DNA of 45,166 nt from JAXHTH01 sp034211115 (GCA_034211115.1 JAXHTH010000277.1:1-45166); one strand, 5' to 3'; positions 25,554-35,678 are shown, counted from the first letter of the stretch. Made by a program: numbers and translations. Notes: generated by a model not told the origin, from the letters alone.

Positions 25554-25975
25554 GATCCGGACCTTCTGGGAGGTTTGGACTTGCCGCGCCGGGATTTCAC
25601 ATCCAGCTCCTCGATGAGTCGCTGAAGCTCGGCGATGTCGCGACGGCTCAGACGCCGCTCACGCACGAGCTGGAGGACCAGGGGAGCCGCGGCGCCGTCG
25701 TACAGCTCTTCCAGGAGCGCTTTCAGCCGGGATCGGGAGACTTTCTCCCGGGTCACCCTGGGCCGGTAGACGTAGGCCAGGCCCGACTTGTCGCTGGTCA
25801 CGAAGCCCTTCTGCTCCAGGCGGGTGAGGAACGTCAGCACGGTGGTATAGGCGACCTTCCGCCCCCGCTGATGGAGGTGGTTCATCACCTCCCGCACCGT
25901 GGCCGGCCCCTCATCCCACAGCGTTCTGAGGACCTCCAGCTCCGCGGTTCCGAGATCGGATTCGGGTGGGGCCAT
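25550..25975 (-). CDS. blaI: BlaI/MecI-family transcriptional repressor
   Basis: 141 aa winged-helix dimeric repressor. Residues about 8-75 form the DNA-binding domain: LGTAELEVLRTLWDEGPATV, then KVAYTTVLTFLTRLEQKGFV, typical of the BlaI/MecI fold. The C-terminal helices (VSRSRLKALLEELYDGAAAPLVL ... LSRRDIAELQRLIEEL) give dimerisation. A near-perfect Shine-Dalgarno sequence AAGGAGG precedes ATG 25975. It sits in an overlapping operon with the M56 peptidase. It is probably autoregulated through the two dyads at 26003-26045. The trailing KSRRGKSKPPRRSGS is a basic tail. It most likely does not concern beta-lactam resistance: no beta-lactamase is nearby and the M56 partner has no penicillin sensor. 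Confidence 0.93.
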   Translation of the reverse strand: MAPPESDLGTAELEVLRTLWDEGPATVREVMNHLHQRGRKVAYTTVLTFLTRLEQKGFVTSDKSGLAYVYRPRVTREKVSRSRLKALLEELYDGAAAPLVLQLVRERRLSRRDIAELQRLIEELDVKSRRGKSKPPRRSGS

Positions 25976-26002
25976 GACCGGATCAACCTCCTTACACGGA
26001 TC

Positions 26003-26020
26003 CTACTACAGGAGTCGTAG
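26003..26020. promoter_or_regulatory. BlaI operator dyad 1
   Basis: CTACTAC-AGGA-GTCGTAG, an inverted repeat with one mismatch in 7 bp arms. The TACTAC half-site matches the known BlaI/MecI operator core. It lies between the predicted transcription start and the blaI ribosome site. Confidence 0.7.
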
Positions 26021-26024
26021 GGCC

Positions 26025-26053
26025 AGCCTACTACACGCGTCGTGGGGTGTCAA
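26025..26053 (-). promoter_or_regulatory. Promoter of blaI-M56 operon
   Basis: On the minus strand, -35 TTGACA (26053-26048; perfect), 17-base spacer, -10 TAGGCT (26030-26025; 3 of 6, conserved T1, A2 and T6). It is the best promoter seen in the window. Operator dyad 2 lies over the spacer and the first -10 bases. Confidence 0.7.
26028..26045. promoter_or_regulatory. BlaI operator dyad 2
   Basis: CTACTAC-ACGC-GTCGTGG, same layout as dyad 1 with centres 25 bp apart, overlapping the promoter. Two repressor dimers could therefore block RNA polymerase. Confidence 0.7.
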
Positions 26054-26754
26054 GCGTTTCTTCTACCGATTCGCGTTACGGCGGTCGCAGACGATTCGCT
26101 CGAAAGTCGCGTTTGCCGGGCCGTGGTCACGAAGGGCGAAAGCAACTGTCTTCCAGCGGCTGACTTAGGTGCTTCTTCGCGGTGCTCCGCGGCGGCGTGT
26201 CGGTGGCACGAACCCCCGGGACGGCTCTGTTGGGCCGGTTCTCCGGAAGGGGTGCTCCTTTCTGGGGCCTCCTTGATGCGGGCAGGTGGCATGGTCGCCC
26301 CGGCCCCTCGGCCGGGCGAACCGACGGCCGCGAACACACATTCTGTCGTCTTTCGCCGCCGCCTCATCAGCCGCGACCAAAACGCCGGCCGCGATTCCTC
26401 TTTCGTCAGTGACGACCCGACCGGATGACGAACGACGCCGCTGCGTATCCCGCCATCGTGAGCCGCAGCTCCACAGTGCTTGTCGCCCGGGTCGTCGCCT
26501 GACGCGTCGGCGGCGTCGCCGCGGTCCGCTTGTTTGCGCTGTCGTCAACCGGACCCGTCCGTGGCATTCCCGCACAACGGGTCGTCGATGTCGTGCCACC
26601 GCAGTTCCACTCGTCGACAGCCGTCTCACGTGCCGTACCGCCGACGTGATCGGAGGAGAGGCCTGCGGCATCGAAGCCGGCCCTCATCACGCCCGTAGCC
26701 CGGAGCGTTCGTGGGAGGGGATATACTGCTCGCCTTTCTGGCGAAGGAGCGCGG
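26054..26754. other. Gap without a supported gene
   Basis: About 700 bases. Several open frames exist on both strands, but all are Arg/Pro/Thr-rich, lack ribosome sites and match no family I know. There are GC-rich hairpins (for example around 26293-26320). The right end holds a TATACT hexamer (26722-26727) and a small hairpin TCGCC-TTTCT-GGCGA (26730-26744) immediately before AGGAG, the ribosome site of the rhamnosidase gene. Confidence 0.5.
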
Positions 26755-29700
26755 ATGATGATGACTGTCCAGTCGGGGCGATCGCAGGAGGGAGGGCGCG
26801 CGGCCGCCGCGCCGGGTCCGCCCGTCGAGCTGCGATGCGAATCCTCTGTCAATCCGCTCGGGATCGACGCGCCCCGGCCGCGCCTGTCGTGGCTCGTCAA
26901 CGATGCCCGTCGCGGGGCGGTGCAGTCGGCGTACCGGATTCTCGTCGCCGCCCGACCGGAGGAGCTGCGCGAAGGCGGCGAGCTCCTCTGGGATTCCGGC
27001 CGCATCCAGAGCGACCGGTCCGTTCATGTCGCGTATGACGGCCCGGCCCTGGCATCGCGTCAGCGCTGCTGGTGGACGGTGTGCACGTGGGATAGTGACG
27101 GTCACGCTTCGCCATGGGCGGCGCCTGCGTTCTGGGAGATGGGGTTGTTGTCGCCCGCTGACTGGCAGGCGGAGTGGATTTCGGCCGCGATCGACGAAGA
27201 GCCGCCCGAGGCCGTGCCGATGGGCGGGTGGATCTGGCATCCCGCCGCGCGCGAGCCGGGCGCCGCCGTCGTGTTTCGGCGCGTGCTGGAGATTCGTCCC
27301 GACGTTCGCGTCGAGCGCGCGCTGATCTGTCTCGCCGCCGACCAGAGCTTCATCCTGTTCGTAAACGGCCGGCAGATCGGGCATCAGATCGGCACCGATG
27401 TCCTCGCCGAATACGAGCTGGACACGCTGCTGCGCCCCGGGGCGAACGTGATCGCCATCCGCGCCGAGGCCGGCGAGAATGCCTGCGGGCTCAGTGTCGG
27501 CGCGCGTATTCACTATGAAGATGAAACCGTCGAGGTCTTCGGTTCAGATGACGAGTGGGTCTGTGCACAGGATCCGTCGGGCAACTGGAAGGCGTCCGCG
27601 TTGGACGCTGAATCATGGCCGCGCGCCGTGATCGTGGCCTCCTTCGGCGGCCCGCCCTGGGGCAGGCTCGATCGCCGGCCCGCCCCCCCGCGATCCGTCT
27701 GCCTGCAAAAAGCGTTTCGGCTCGATGATGAGGTCGTTTCCGCCCGCGTCTACGTGACCGGACTCGGCGTGTACGAGTTGTTCGTCAACGGGCAGCGGGT
27801 CGGTGATGAGATCTTCGCGCCGGGCTGGACGAAGTATGATCGGCGCATTCAGTACCAGACCCATGATGTGACGTCGCTTCTCAAGCGTGGTGAGAACGCC
27901 GTCGGTGCCGTCCTCGGCAGCGGCTGGTGGGCGGGCGGACTCGGTCTCGGGCGCGGCAACGTCGAACACCAGGAGCGCGTGTCACTGCGCCTGCTCCTGC
28001 GCATGGAGGTCCGGACGGCCGGCGGCGGGACCTGCATCATCACCTCGGATCCGAGCTGGCGGGCGCACCTCGCCCCGATCATCGCGAACTCGTTTTATCA
28101 CGGCGAGATCCACGATGCCCGCCTCGAAATGCCCGGCTGGTCGGCAACCGCATTTGACGATGCGGACTGGGCGCCGACGAGGGTGGTGGAGGATCTTCCC
28201 GGCGTCCTCGTCGCGCAGAAAGACCCGCCGGTCCGGCCCACCGCCGTGCTCTCGCCCGTGCAGATCGCCGAGCCGGCCCGGGGTGTGTTCGTCTTCGATT
28301 TCGGCCAGAATCATGCCGGACGCTGCCGGCTGCGCACCCGCGGCGGGAGAGGATCACGTATCCAGTTGCGCTTCGCCGAGCGTGTGAATCCCGACGGGAC
28401 GATATACACCGACAACCTGATCGGCGCGCGCAACACGGATGTCTATGCCTGTCGGGGCGAAGGGGAGGAGCACTGGGAGCCGCGGTTCACGTATCGCGGG
28501 TTCCGCTATGTCGAACTGACGGGAGCTGAACACCGCCCCGAGCTGGACGACGTGCGGTCGGAGGCCATTCACTCGGCTCCCGCCATGGCCGGGTCGTTCG
28601 CGTGTTCCGATGAGCTGATCAACCGGCTGCACCGGAACATCGTCTGGTCGCAGCGATCCAACATGCACAGCGTGCCCACGGACTGTCCGCAGCGCGATGA
28701 GCGACTCGGATGGATGGGCGATGCACAGATCTTCGCGCCGACGGCGTGCTGGAACATGGACATGTCGCGGTTCTTCGCGAAGTGGATGGACGACATCGCC
28801 GATTCAGCCGGGGAGGACGGGCACGTGACGGACGTGGCCCCGCGAGCGGTGGTGAGCGGCCCGGCCGCACCCGGCTGGGGAGATGCGGTGATCGTGATTC
28901 CCTGGACGCTCTATCGCTTCTATGGCGACACGCGAATCGTTGAACGACATTTCGACACAATGCGCGGATGGGTGGATTACATGCGCGCGCAGGCGCGTGG
29001 CGATCTGTACGAGCGCGAAGGATACGGCGACTGGGTCGCGGTCGAGCCCTCGCCGACGAAGCCGATCAGCGCGGCCTATTTCTATCTCTCGACCGTGCTG
29101 CTCTCGCGCATGGCCGGCGCGATCGGGCGCGACGACGAAGCGGGGGAATACGAGACCCTCGCCGCGCGGATCCGCAAGGCTTTTAACGAGAGGTATTTCG
29201 ACCCGTCGAAGGGGATGTACGAAGGCGGCACGCAGGCGGGGAATACCATCCCGCTCGCGTTCGGGCTCGTCGCCGATGATCATCGAGACAGTGTGTTGCG
29301 CACGCTGGTGCGTGACATCGAGACACACGACAACCATCTGACGACCGGATTCCTCGGAACGGGTTACGTTCTGCCGCTCCTGACCGCGATGGGCCGGCAC
29401 GATCTCGCCTGGCGGATCGTGACCCAGCGCACCTATCCATCGTGGGGATACATGATTGAACAGGGCGCGACGACGATGTGGGAGTTGTGGAACGGCGACA
29501 CCGCCGGGCCGCACATGAACTCGCATAATCACTTCGCCCTCGGCTCGGTCGGTCAGTGGTTCTATGAGGCGCTGGCGGGAATCACGATCGACGATGCGCA
29601 GCCGGGTTTTCAGCGTTTTGCGATTCGTCCACGGCCGGCGGAAGGGCTGCACTGGGCGCGGGCGGAACACCGATCGGTGCACGGCCTGATCCGCAGCGCG

Positions 29701-29946
29701 TGGAGGCGGACAGAGGAGAACGGGCGCTTCGAGCTGGATGTGACGGTGCCGGCGAACACATCCGCGCAGGTATGGCTGCCGGTCGGAACCGGGAGAAAGA
29801 CGCGGGTGCGCGAGAGTGGCGTGGTCATTGACCGCGACGCACGGAGCGGATCGAGACCGGGCGCGCCGACCTTCCTCCGGCAGAAGGAGGGCTGTGACGT
29901 TCTCGAGATCGGCGCCGGCGAATACTCCTTCGAGGTCGACCGGTGA
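26755..29946 (+). CDS. Alpha-L-rhamnosidase, glycoside hydrolase family 78
   Basis: 1063 aa inverting enzyme that removes terminal L-rhamnose. The N-terminal segment VELRCESSVNPLGIDAPRPRLSW opens the typical fibronectin-like domain. Beta-sandwich domains follow, with repeated ADQSFILFVNGRQIG / GLGVYELFVNGQRVG motifs, then an (alpha/alpha)6 barrel and a C-terminal sandwich. The general acid is E649 in DCPQRDERLGWMGDAQ. The general base is E910 in ATTMWELWNGD; the 261-residue spacing is close to that of characterised GH78 enzymes as I recall them. No signal peptide is seen, so it probably acts in the cytoplasm on imported rhamnosides. The start at 26755 has GAAGGAG upstream; three ATGs in a row make the exact start ambiguous. 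The L-rhamnose isomerase gene follows after 21 bases, forming a small operon. Confidence 0.94.
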   Translation: MMMTVQSGRSQEGGRAAAAPGPPVELRCESSVNPLGIDAPRPRLSWLVNDARRGAVQSAYRILVAARPEELREGGELLWDSGRIQSDRSVHVAYDGPALASRQRCWWTVCTWDSDGHASPWAAPAFWEMGLLSPADWQAEWISAAIDEEPPEAVPMGGWIWHPAAREPGAAVVFRRVLEIRPDVRVERALICLAADQSFILFVNGRQIGHQIGTDVLAEYELDTLLRPGANVIAIRAEAGENACGLSVGARIHYEDETVEVFGSDDEWVCAQDPSGNWKASALDAESWPRAVIVASFGGPPWGRLDRRPAPPRSVCLQKAFRLDDEVVSARVYVTGLGVYELFVNGQRVGDEIFAPGWTKYDRRIQYQTHDVTSLLKRGENAVGAVLGSGWWAGGLGLGRGNVEHQERVSLRLLLRMEVRTAGGGTCIITSDPSWRAHLAPIIANSFYHGEIHDARLEMPGWSATAFDDADWAPTRVVEDLPGVLVAQKDPPVRPTAVLSPVQIAEPARGVFVFDFGQNHAGRCRLRTRGGRGSRIQLRFAERVNPDGTIYTDNLIGARNTDVYACRGEGEEHWEPRFTYRGFRYVELTGAEHRPELDDVRSEAIHSAPAMAGSFACSDELINRLHRNIVWSQRSNMHSVPTDCPQRDERLGWMGDAQIFAPTACWNMDMSRFFAKWMDDIADSAGEDGHVTDVAPRAVVSGPAAPGWGDAVIVIPWTLYRFYGDTRIVERHFDTMRGWVDYMRAQARGDLYEREGYGDWVAVEPSPTKPISAAYFYLSTVLLSRMAGAIGRDDEAGEYETLAARIRKAFNERYFDPSKGMYEGGTQAGNTIPLAFGLVADDHRDSVLRTLVRDIETHDNHLTTGFLGTGYVLPLLTAMGRHDLAWRIVTQRTYPSWGYMIEQGATTMWELWNGDTAGPHMNSHNHFALGSVGQWFYEALAGITIDDAQPGFQRFAIRPRPAEGLHWARAEHRSVHGLIRSAWRRTEENGRFELDVTVPANTSAQVWLPVGTGRKTRVRESGVVIDRDARSGSRPGAPTFLRQKEGCDVLEIGAGEYSFEVDR

Positions 29947-29967
29947 AAAGAGGAAAGGAGCGCGAAC

Positions 29968-31164
29968 GTGACGCTGCCGAAGCATGTCGATGAACAACGC
30001 CTGGCGGAGCGACTGGACCGGTTCGAGATCGAGACGCCGTCCTGGGGCTATGCGGACACCGGAACCAGGTTCGGCAAGTTCCTCCAGGACGGGGCGGCGA
30101 CGACGATCGATGAGAAGCTGGCCGACGCGGGAGAGGTGCATCGCCGCACGGGATGCTGCCCCGGCGTGGCCGTGCATGTGCTCTGGGACTTCGCCGACGA
30201 TCAGCCGCCGGCCGAGGTCGCCGCCCTGGCGCGGAAACATGGCGTGCGCATCGGCGCGATCAACCCGAACGTGTTCCAGGATCAGCAGTACAAGTATGGA
30301 TCGCTCGCGCATCGCGACGGGACGGTTCGGCGGCGGGCGATCGATCACATCCTGCACAGCATCCGCATCGGGGAGGCGGTCGGTTCCCGCCTGCTCAGTC
30401 TCTGGTTCGCGGACGGATCGAATTACCCGGGCCAGGTCGACATTCGTCAACGCCGGCGGTGGTTCATCGAGGGTCTGCGGGAGATTCACGCGGCGCTTCC
30501 GGACGACATGACGATGCTCGTGGAATACAAGCCTTTCGAGCCGGCGTTCTATCACACGGACATCGCCGACTGGGGGATGGCCTTCCTCTTCGCGCGCCAC
30601 GCCGGGCCGAAGGCCCGGGTCCTCGTCGATACCGGCCACCACCTCCCGGGCACGAACATCGAACACATCGTGGCGACACTGCTGGATGAGGACATGCTCG
30701 GCGGGTTTCACTTCAACGACCGGAAGTACGCCGATGACGATCTGACGATGGGAAGCATCGATCCGTACCAGTTGTTCCGCATCTTCTTCGAGATCACCTC
30801 CGCCGCGCGGGCGCGGGAGGGAGATCCTGACATTGCGTACATGGTCGATCAGTCGCACAACGTGAAGCCGAAGATCGAGGCGACGATCCAGACGGTGATG
30901 ACCGCGCAGGAGATGTATGCGAAGGCCATGCTGGTGGATCATGAAGCGCTGGAGGCGGCACGGCGAATCGATGACGTTGTGATGGCCGAGCGGGCGCTGT
31001 CGGATGCGTTCGCGACGGATGTCCGCCCGTTTCTGCGCGAGTATCGCAGGGCGCGCCGACGACCGGAGGACCCGCTGTCAGCGCACCGGGAGAGCGGGTA
31101 TGCGGAGCGCGCCGCCGCCGAGCGGGGACCGGGGAGGAAAGCGGAGAGCGGGAGCTACGCCTGA
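29968..31164 (+). CDS. rhaI: L-rhamnose isomerase (TIM-barrel, Pseudomonas stutzeri type)
   Basis: 398 aa, converts L-rhamnose to L-rhamnulose. Candidate metal ligands are E186 (LVEYKPFEP), D221 (LVDTGHHLPGTN), H248 (GGFHFNDRKYADDDL) and D294 (YMVDQSHNVKPKIE). Their spacings (35, 27, 46) equal those of the P. stutzeri enzyme ligands E219/D254/H281/D327 as I remember them, so this is the metal-dependent isomerase and not just a related barrel. The start codon is GTG (29968) with AAAGGAG upstream. It follows the rhamnosidase, so freed rhamnose is isomerised directly. No rhamnulokinase or aldolase is seen in the window. The last 10 bases overlap the convergent larC stop. Confidence 0.9.
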   Translation: MTLPKHVDEQRLAERLDRFEIETPSWGYADTGTRFGKFLQDGAATTIDEKLADAGEVHRRTGCCPGVAVHVLWDFADDQPPAEVAALARKHGVRIGAINPNVFQDQQYKYGSLAHRDGTVRRRAIDHILHSIRIGEAVGSRLLSLWFADGSNYPGQVDIRQRRRWFIEGLREIHAALPDDMTMLVEYKPFEPAFYHTDIADWGMAFLFARHAGPKARVLVDTGHHLPGTNIEHIVATLLDEDMLGGFHFNDRKYADDDLTMGSIDPYQLFRIFFEITSAARAREGDPDIAYMVDQSHNVKPKIEATIQTVMTAQEMYAKAMLVDHEALEAARRIDDVVMAERALSDAFATDVRPFLREYRRARRRPEDPLSAHRESGYAERAAAERGPGRKAESGSYA

Positions 31165-32308
31165 GCCGCCGCGGCGGCGGCTTCGTGCACGAGCCGCACG
31201 GGGACGCGGTGGCGTTCGGCGAGCCGGCGGCAGTCATCGTACTCCGGCATGACGCCGATCAGCTCGACGCCGAGCCACTTGAGTTTGACCGTGACCGCCC
31301 CATAGGCGGTGTCCACGCTGCGCATCTCGCGCCTCGCCTCGTGCCGACGCACCGGGCGGACGCGCAGGCCGAGCGTGGTGGTCTCGCGCAGGATGATCTC
31401 GACCAATGCAAGTTCGCGCGCGGCGGGCGCGAGGACGCTGAGCACGACGGCCGGGCGGTTCTTCTTCATCTGAACCGGCGTGAGCCACACGTCGGCCGCG
31501 CCCGCATCGAACAGGCGCTGAGCGACATCCGCGTAGAACTGCGGGTTCATGTCGTCGATGTTCGTCTCGATCTGCACCATGGGGCCGGCGTCAAGGGGCT
31601 GGCCGAGCCAGAGGCGCGCCAGGTTCGGCCAGTCCAGCTCCCTGCGCCCGCAGCCGACGGCGATCCGTTCGAGCTGCATCAGCGGCTGGGAGAAGGCGGC
31701 GAATTCGGCGACGAGGGCGGCGCCGGTCGGCGTGACGAGTTCCCCCGGCCCCGGGGCGGGGCAGGTCGGCGCGCCGGCCGCGGCGAGAAGCTCCAGCGTG
31801 GCCGGGGCGGGGAGCGGGAGCGCGCCGTGCGCGGCGTCCACCCAGCCTGCCCCGAGCGGTAACGACGAGGCATAGAGCGTCTCAATATGCAGCGCGTGCA
31901 GGCCCGCGACGACGCCGACGATGTCGATGATCGCATCCATCGCGCCGACTTCATGAAAGTGCACGGTCTCAAGGTCCGCGCCGTGCACGGCCGCTTCGGC
32001 GCGGGCGAGGCGCTCGAAGACGGCGACCGCGCGCTCCCTGACCGGCGCGGGCAGATCGGAGCGCGTGATCGTCTCACTGATCTGACCGAGCGTGCGGTGC
32101 GGGGGATCTGTTTCCGTTACCCGGATATCGACGAGGATGGCGCGCAGGCTTCGGCGATGCTCCGATCGCGCCTCGATGCGCCAGGAGCCGTCGGGGAGAC
32201 CAAGCCGGTCAATCGTGTCGCGCAGGGCATCGACGGTCCAGCCGGCATCGACGAGGCAGCCGAGGAACATGTCCCCGGAGATGCCGGAGGGCATGTCGAG
32301 ATAACCAA

Positions 32309-32312
<4 letters not shown>
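31155..32312 (-). CDS. larC: Nickel-pincer cofactor biosynthesis protein LarC
   Basis: 385 aa CTP-dependent nickel-insertase (cyclometallase) that puts Ni into the pyridinium bisthiocarboxylate mononucleotide to complete the cofactor of lactate racemase-type enzymes. Motifs: MPSGISGDMFLGCLVDAG at the N-terminus, TVHFHEVGAMDAIIDIVG (about 113-130), a GPGELVTPTGAAL loop, and ETNIDDMNPQFYADV followed by DVWLTPVQMKKNRPAV in the C-terminal domain. Here it is one continuous frame, unlike Lactobacillus, where larC is made by ribosomal frameshifting of two pieces. Its ATG overlaps the larE stop (ATGA). It converges on rhaI with a 10-base overlap. Start 32312 is preferred over an upstream frame start at 32393. 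Confidence 0.95.
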
Positions 32313-33132
<820 letters not shown>

Positions 33133-33136
<4 letters not shown>

Positions 33137-33933
33137 TCGTGCCCCCCGCGCGCGGCCGTCGGATCGGAGACGGCCTGCGGATTCGATTGCGCATTGATGA
33201 TCGCCGCCAGGTGCGCCGCGCCGTAGCCGTTGTCGATGTTCACGACGCTGACGCCCGGCGCGCAACTGTTGAGCATGGCGAGGAGGGCGGTCACGCCCCC
33301 GAAGCTCGCGCCGTAGCCGATGGAGGTGGGCACGGCGATGACGGGCGCAGCGACCGCGCCGGCGACCACGCTGGGCAGGGCGCCCTCCATCCCGGCCACG
33401 ACGATGAGGACGTTCGCCTGCTGCAGCGCGGGCAGGTGAGGCAGGAGGCGATGCACGCCGGCGACGCCGACGTCGCTGATCACCGGCGCCGCGTGTCCCA
33501 TCAGCTCGAGCGTGATCGCCGCCTCGCGGGCCACGGGCAGGTCGCTCGTTCCGGCCACGACGATGATGACGCCGTCGCGGCGCGGGCGGCCGGGCTCGCG
33601 GTCGAGCCAGATCGTCCGGGCCGGTTCGTCGAAATGCAGGTCCGACACGCGGGCGCGCGCCGCCTCAAACTGTTCGAGGCGGGCGCGGGTGCCCAGCACC
33701 TGCGGGTGGCGCTGCGCGAGGGCATCGATGATGTCCGTCACCTGTTGCGGCGTTTTGCCTTCGCAATACACGACTTCGGCAAAGCCCTTACGGATGGCGC
33801 GATGATGATCCAGCTTCGCGAAGCCGAGGTCTTCGAAGGGCAGCGCGCGCAAAGCCTCCATCGCTTCCTCGGGCTTGCATGTGCCCGCGGCCACGCGCTC
33901 GAGCAGGGTCCGGATCGCCTGGGGGTCAGTCAT
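33133..33933 (-). CDS. larB: Nickel-pincer cofactor biosynthesis protein LarB
   Basis: 266 aa carboxylase/hydrolase that acts on nicotinic acid adenine dinucleotide, the first step of the cofactor pathway. The N-terminal half carries GFAEVVYCEGKTPQQV. The C-terminal half has a PurE-like fold, with IIVVAGTSDLPVAREA, VISDVGVAGVHRL, VVAGMEGALPSVV and PTSIGYGASFGG. The gene starts at ATG 33933. A gap of 121 bases separates it from the polyferredoxin gene upstream, so it may have its own promoter or be part of the same transcript. No larA (the nickel enzyme itself) is present in this window. Confidence 0.95.
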
Positions 33934-34054
33934 GTGTTAACAGGGTAGTCGGGAAGCGGGTGTGAGGCGTCGGGCGAGGCGAAAGTGAAGCGAGATCCAG
34001 CGCCGAGTGCGTGATCGGTCGGGTGCTGCGCCGCGAGCGGCGGGCTGGGTGCCG

Positions 34055-35656
34055 TCATTCGCGTGCGGCCTCATCGCGCAGCGACTCGATGCGCACGCCG
34101 GCGAGGCCCTCCAGGGGGCAGACGTGCTCACAGATCCCGCAGCCGATGCACAGGTCCTCATCGACCGACGGCTGCTGAAGCACGATCGTCGAGGGGCCGT
34201 CTTCCGAATCGACCTCGACTTCGACCTGCGTCAGCTTGATCGCCTTCTCCGGGATCGGGCAGTGCTCTTCACAGACGATGCACGGCTCACTCTCAGCGTA
34301 GGGCAGGCAGAGATCCTCGTCGAAGACCGCCTTGCCGATCTTGATCTGCTGCTTCTCTTCCAGCGGCAGCGGGCGGATCGCGCCGGTGGGACAGATCTCG
34401 CCACAGAGCGTGCAATTGTATTCGCAATAGCCGGTGCGGGGGATCAGGCGGGGCGTGAAGACGCCGGTGGGGCCGGCTTCGAAGATGACCGGTTGCAGGC
34501 CGTTCGTGATGCAGACCTTCATGCACTGGCCGCAGCGCACGCAGAGATCGAGGAAGTCATCGTCCAGCAGCGCGCCGGGCGGGCGAATGAGGGCGACGTT
34601 TCCGGGGACGATCCCGGTCGCGCGGGCCGCGGCGTAGCCGGCGGGCAGGGCCGCGCCGACGGCGCAGGCCCCGATGAAGCTCCGCCGCGACAGGTCGATC
34701 GGCGCGCCCTGCCGCGTCGCCGGGGTCGCCGCTCGCTTCTTCGGAAGAAACCACAGGAACTGCGCGATCCGGTGCGGGCAACTGTCCACGCAGTCCATGC
34801 ACACGGTGCACGCCTGCGGCTCGAGGCGATTGTGCTCGTCGAACGCGCCCATCCGGCAGGTGTGCGCGCACTCGCCGCAGCCCGGGCAGGCCTTCATCGG
34901 CTTGCGACCGAACGGCGCGAAACGGGCAATGACGCCCAGCATCGCGCCGAGCGGGCAGAGATTGCGGCACCAGAAGCGCGGCTGGACGCGCTCGAGGAGG
35001 AAGATCACGATGAGGATCCCGGTCGCGATCCCCGCGCCGATGTACGCCGTCCGCTCGACGGCGAGGATGTGCTCCTTCAGGAACGCGTAGACCGGCTCGC
35101 TGACATCGGTGACCGATTCGGAGGCGTTGAAGTACAGCCAGCCGAAGCCGGCATCGGCCCCGCTCCGCAGAGCCGGGTCGATGGCGAACGTCATCCCCTG
35201 CTGGAGCAGGGAGAAGGGATCGAAGTAGCCCACCAGCGGCAGGCCGAGCACGGCGCCGATGAGGATCGCGATGAGCAGCCAGTAGCGGATCGGCCGCCAG
35301 CGCCGGCCGCCGGGGCCGGTGCGCTTCCTGAACAGGCGGGCGATGGGCCCCAGCCAGTCCAGCAAGGTGCCCAGCGGGCAGATCCAGCCACAGAACGCCC
35401 GGCCGACGACGATCGTCAGCGCGACGACGATGAGCGAAAGCAGCAGGGTGGCGATGAGCGCCTTCGCCGCCAGCATGGCGGAGGCGGCGATAAGCGGATC
35501 GAGGCGGAAGGGCAGGTTGACGTAGCCGGGCACGTCGTCGCCGCGCAGCTCCGCGTGCCGGAACAGCCACAGGAACCCCACGAGGAACACCGCCTGCGTG
35601 AAGCGCCGCCACCACCGCCACGGAATGCGCGCCATCATCCGGCCGAGTCTGTGCAT
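34055..35656 (-). CDS. NapH-like membrane polyferredoxin with internal twin-arginine motif
   Basis: 533 aa. TMs at about 21-33, 57-85, 124-145 and 205-222. Two NapH/CcoG-type Cys motifs, GRAFCGWICPLG (86-96) and FWCRNLCPLG (229-237), are followed by ferredoxin clusters: CPGCGECAHTC (257-267), CTVCMDCVDSC (283-293), CVRCGQCMKVC (372-382), CTLCGEICP (415-423), CIVCEEHCP (459-467) and CIGCGICEHVCP (503-514). Between the second and third sits a Tat-like element SRRSFIGACAVGAALPAG (R324, R325), so the protein reads as a NapH-type half fused to a NapG/Tat-type ferredoxin half. It is likely an electron conduit between quinol or cytoplasm and the periplasm. Start ATG 35656 has GGGAAG upstream and is favoured over 35692. 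It follows the DUF362 gene by 22 bases. Confidence 0.85.
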   Translation of the reverse strand: MHRLGRMMARIPWRWWRRFTQAVFLVGFLWLFRHAELRGDDVPGYVNLPFRLDPLIAASAMLAAKALIATLLLSLIVVALTIVVGRAFCGWICPLGTLLDWLGPIARLFRKRTGPGGRRWRPIRYWLLIAILIGAVLGLPLVGYFDPFSLLQQGMTFAIDPALRSGADAGFGWLYFNASESVTDVSEPVYAFLKEHILAVERTAYIGAGIATGILIVIFLLERVQPRFWCRNLCPLGAMLGVIARFAPFGRKPMKACPGCGECAHTCRMGAFDEHNRLEPQACTVCMDCVDSCPHRIAQFLWFLPKKRAATPATRQGAPIDLSRRSFIGACAVGAALPAGYAAARATGIVPGNVALIRPPGALLDDDFLDLCVRCGQCMKVCITNGLQPVIFEAGPTGVFTPRLIPRTGYCEYNCTLCGEICPTGAIRPLPLEEKQQIKIGKAVFDEDLCLPYAESEPCIVCEEHCPIPEKAIKLTQVEVEVDSEDGPSTIVLQQPSVDEDLCIGCGICEHVCPLEGLAGVRIESLRDEAARE

Positions 35657-35678
35657 TGGTCTTCCCGCGTCGCGGCGA

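Noticed and set aside
22626..25975. Beta-lactam resistance regulation (BlaR1/BlaI)
   Set aside because: No beta-lactamase nearby and no penicillin-binding domain on the M56 protein; only the regulatory fold is shared.
26286..27038. Open frames in the gap before the rhamnosidase
   Set aside because: Arg/Pro/Thr-rich, no ribosome site and no family likeness; one overlaps the real rhamnosidase start.
28804..30942. 712-codon minus-strand open frame opposite rhamnosidase/isomerase
   Set aside because: Spans two real genes on the other strand and shows no recognisable domain.
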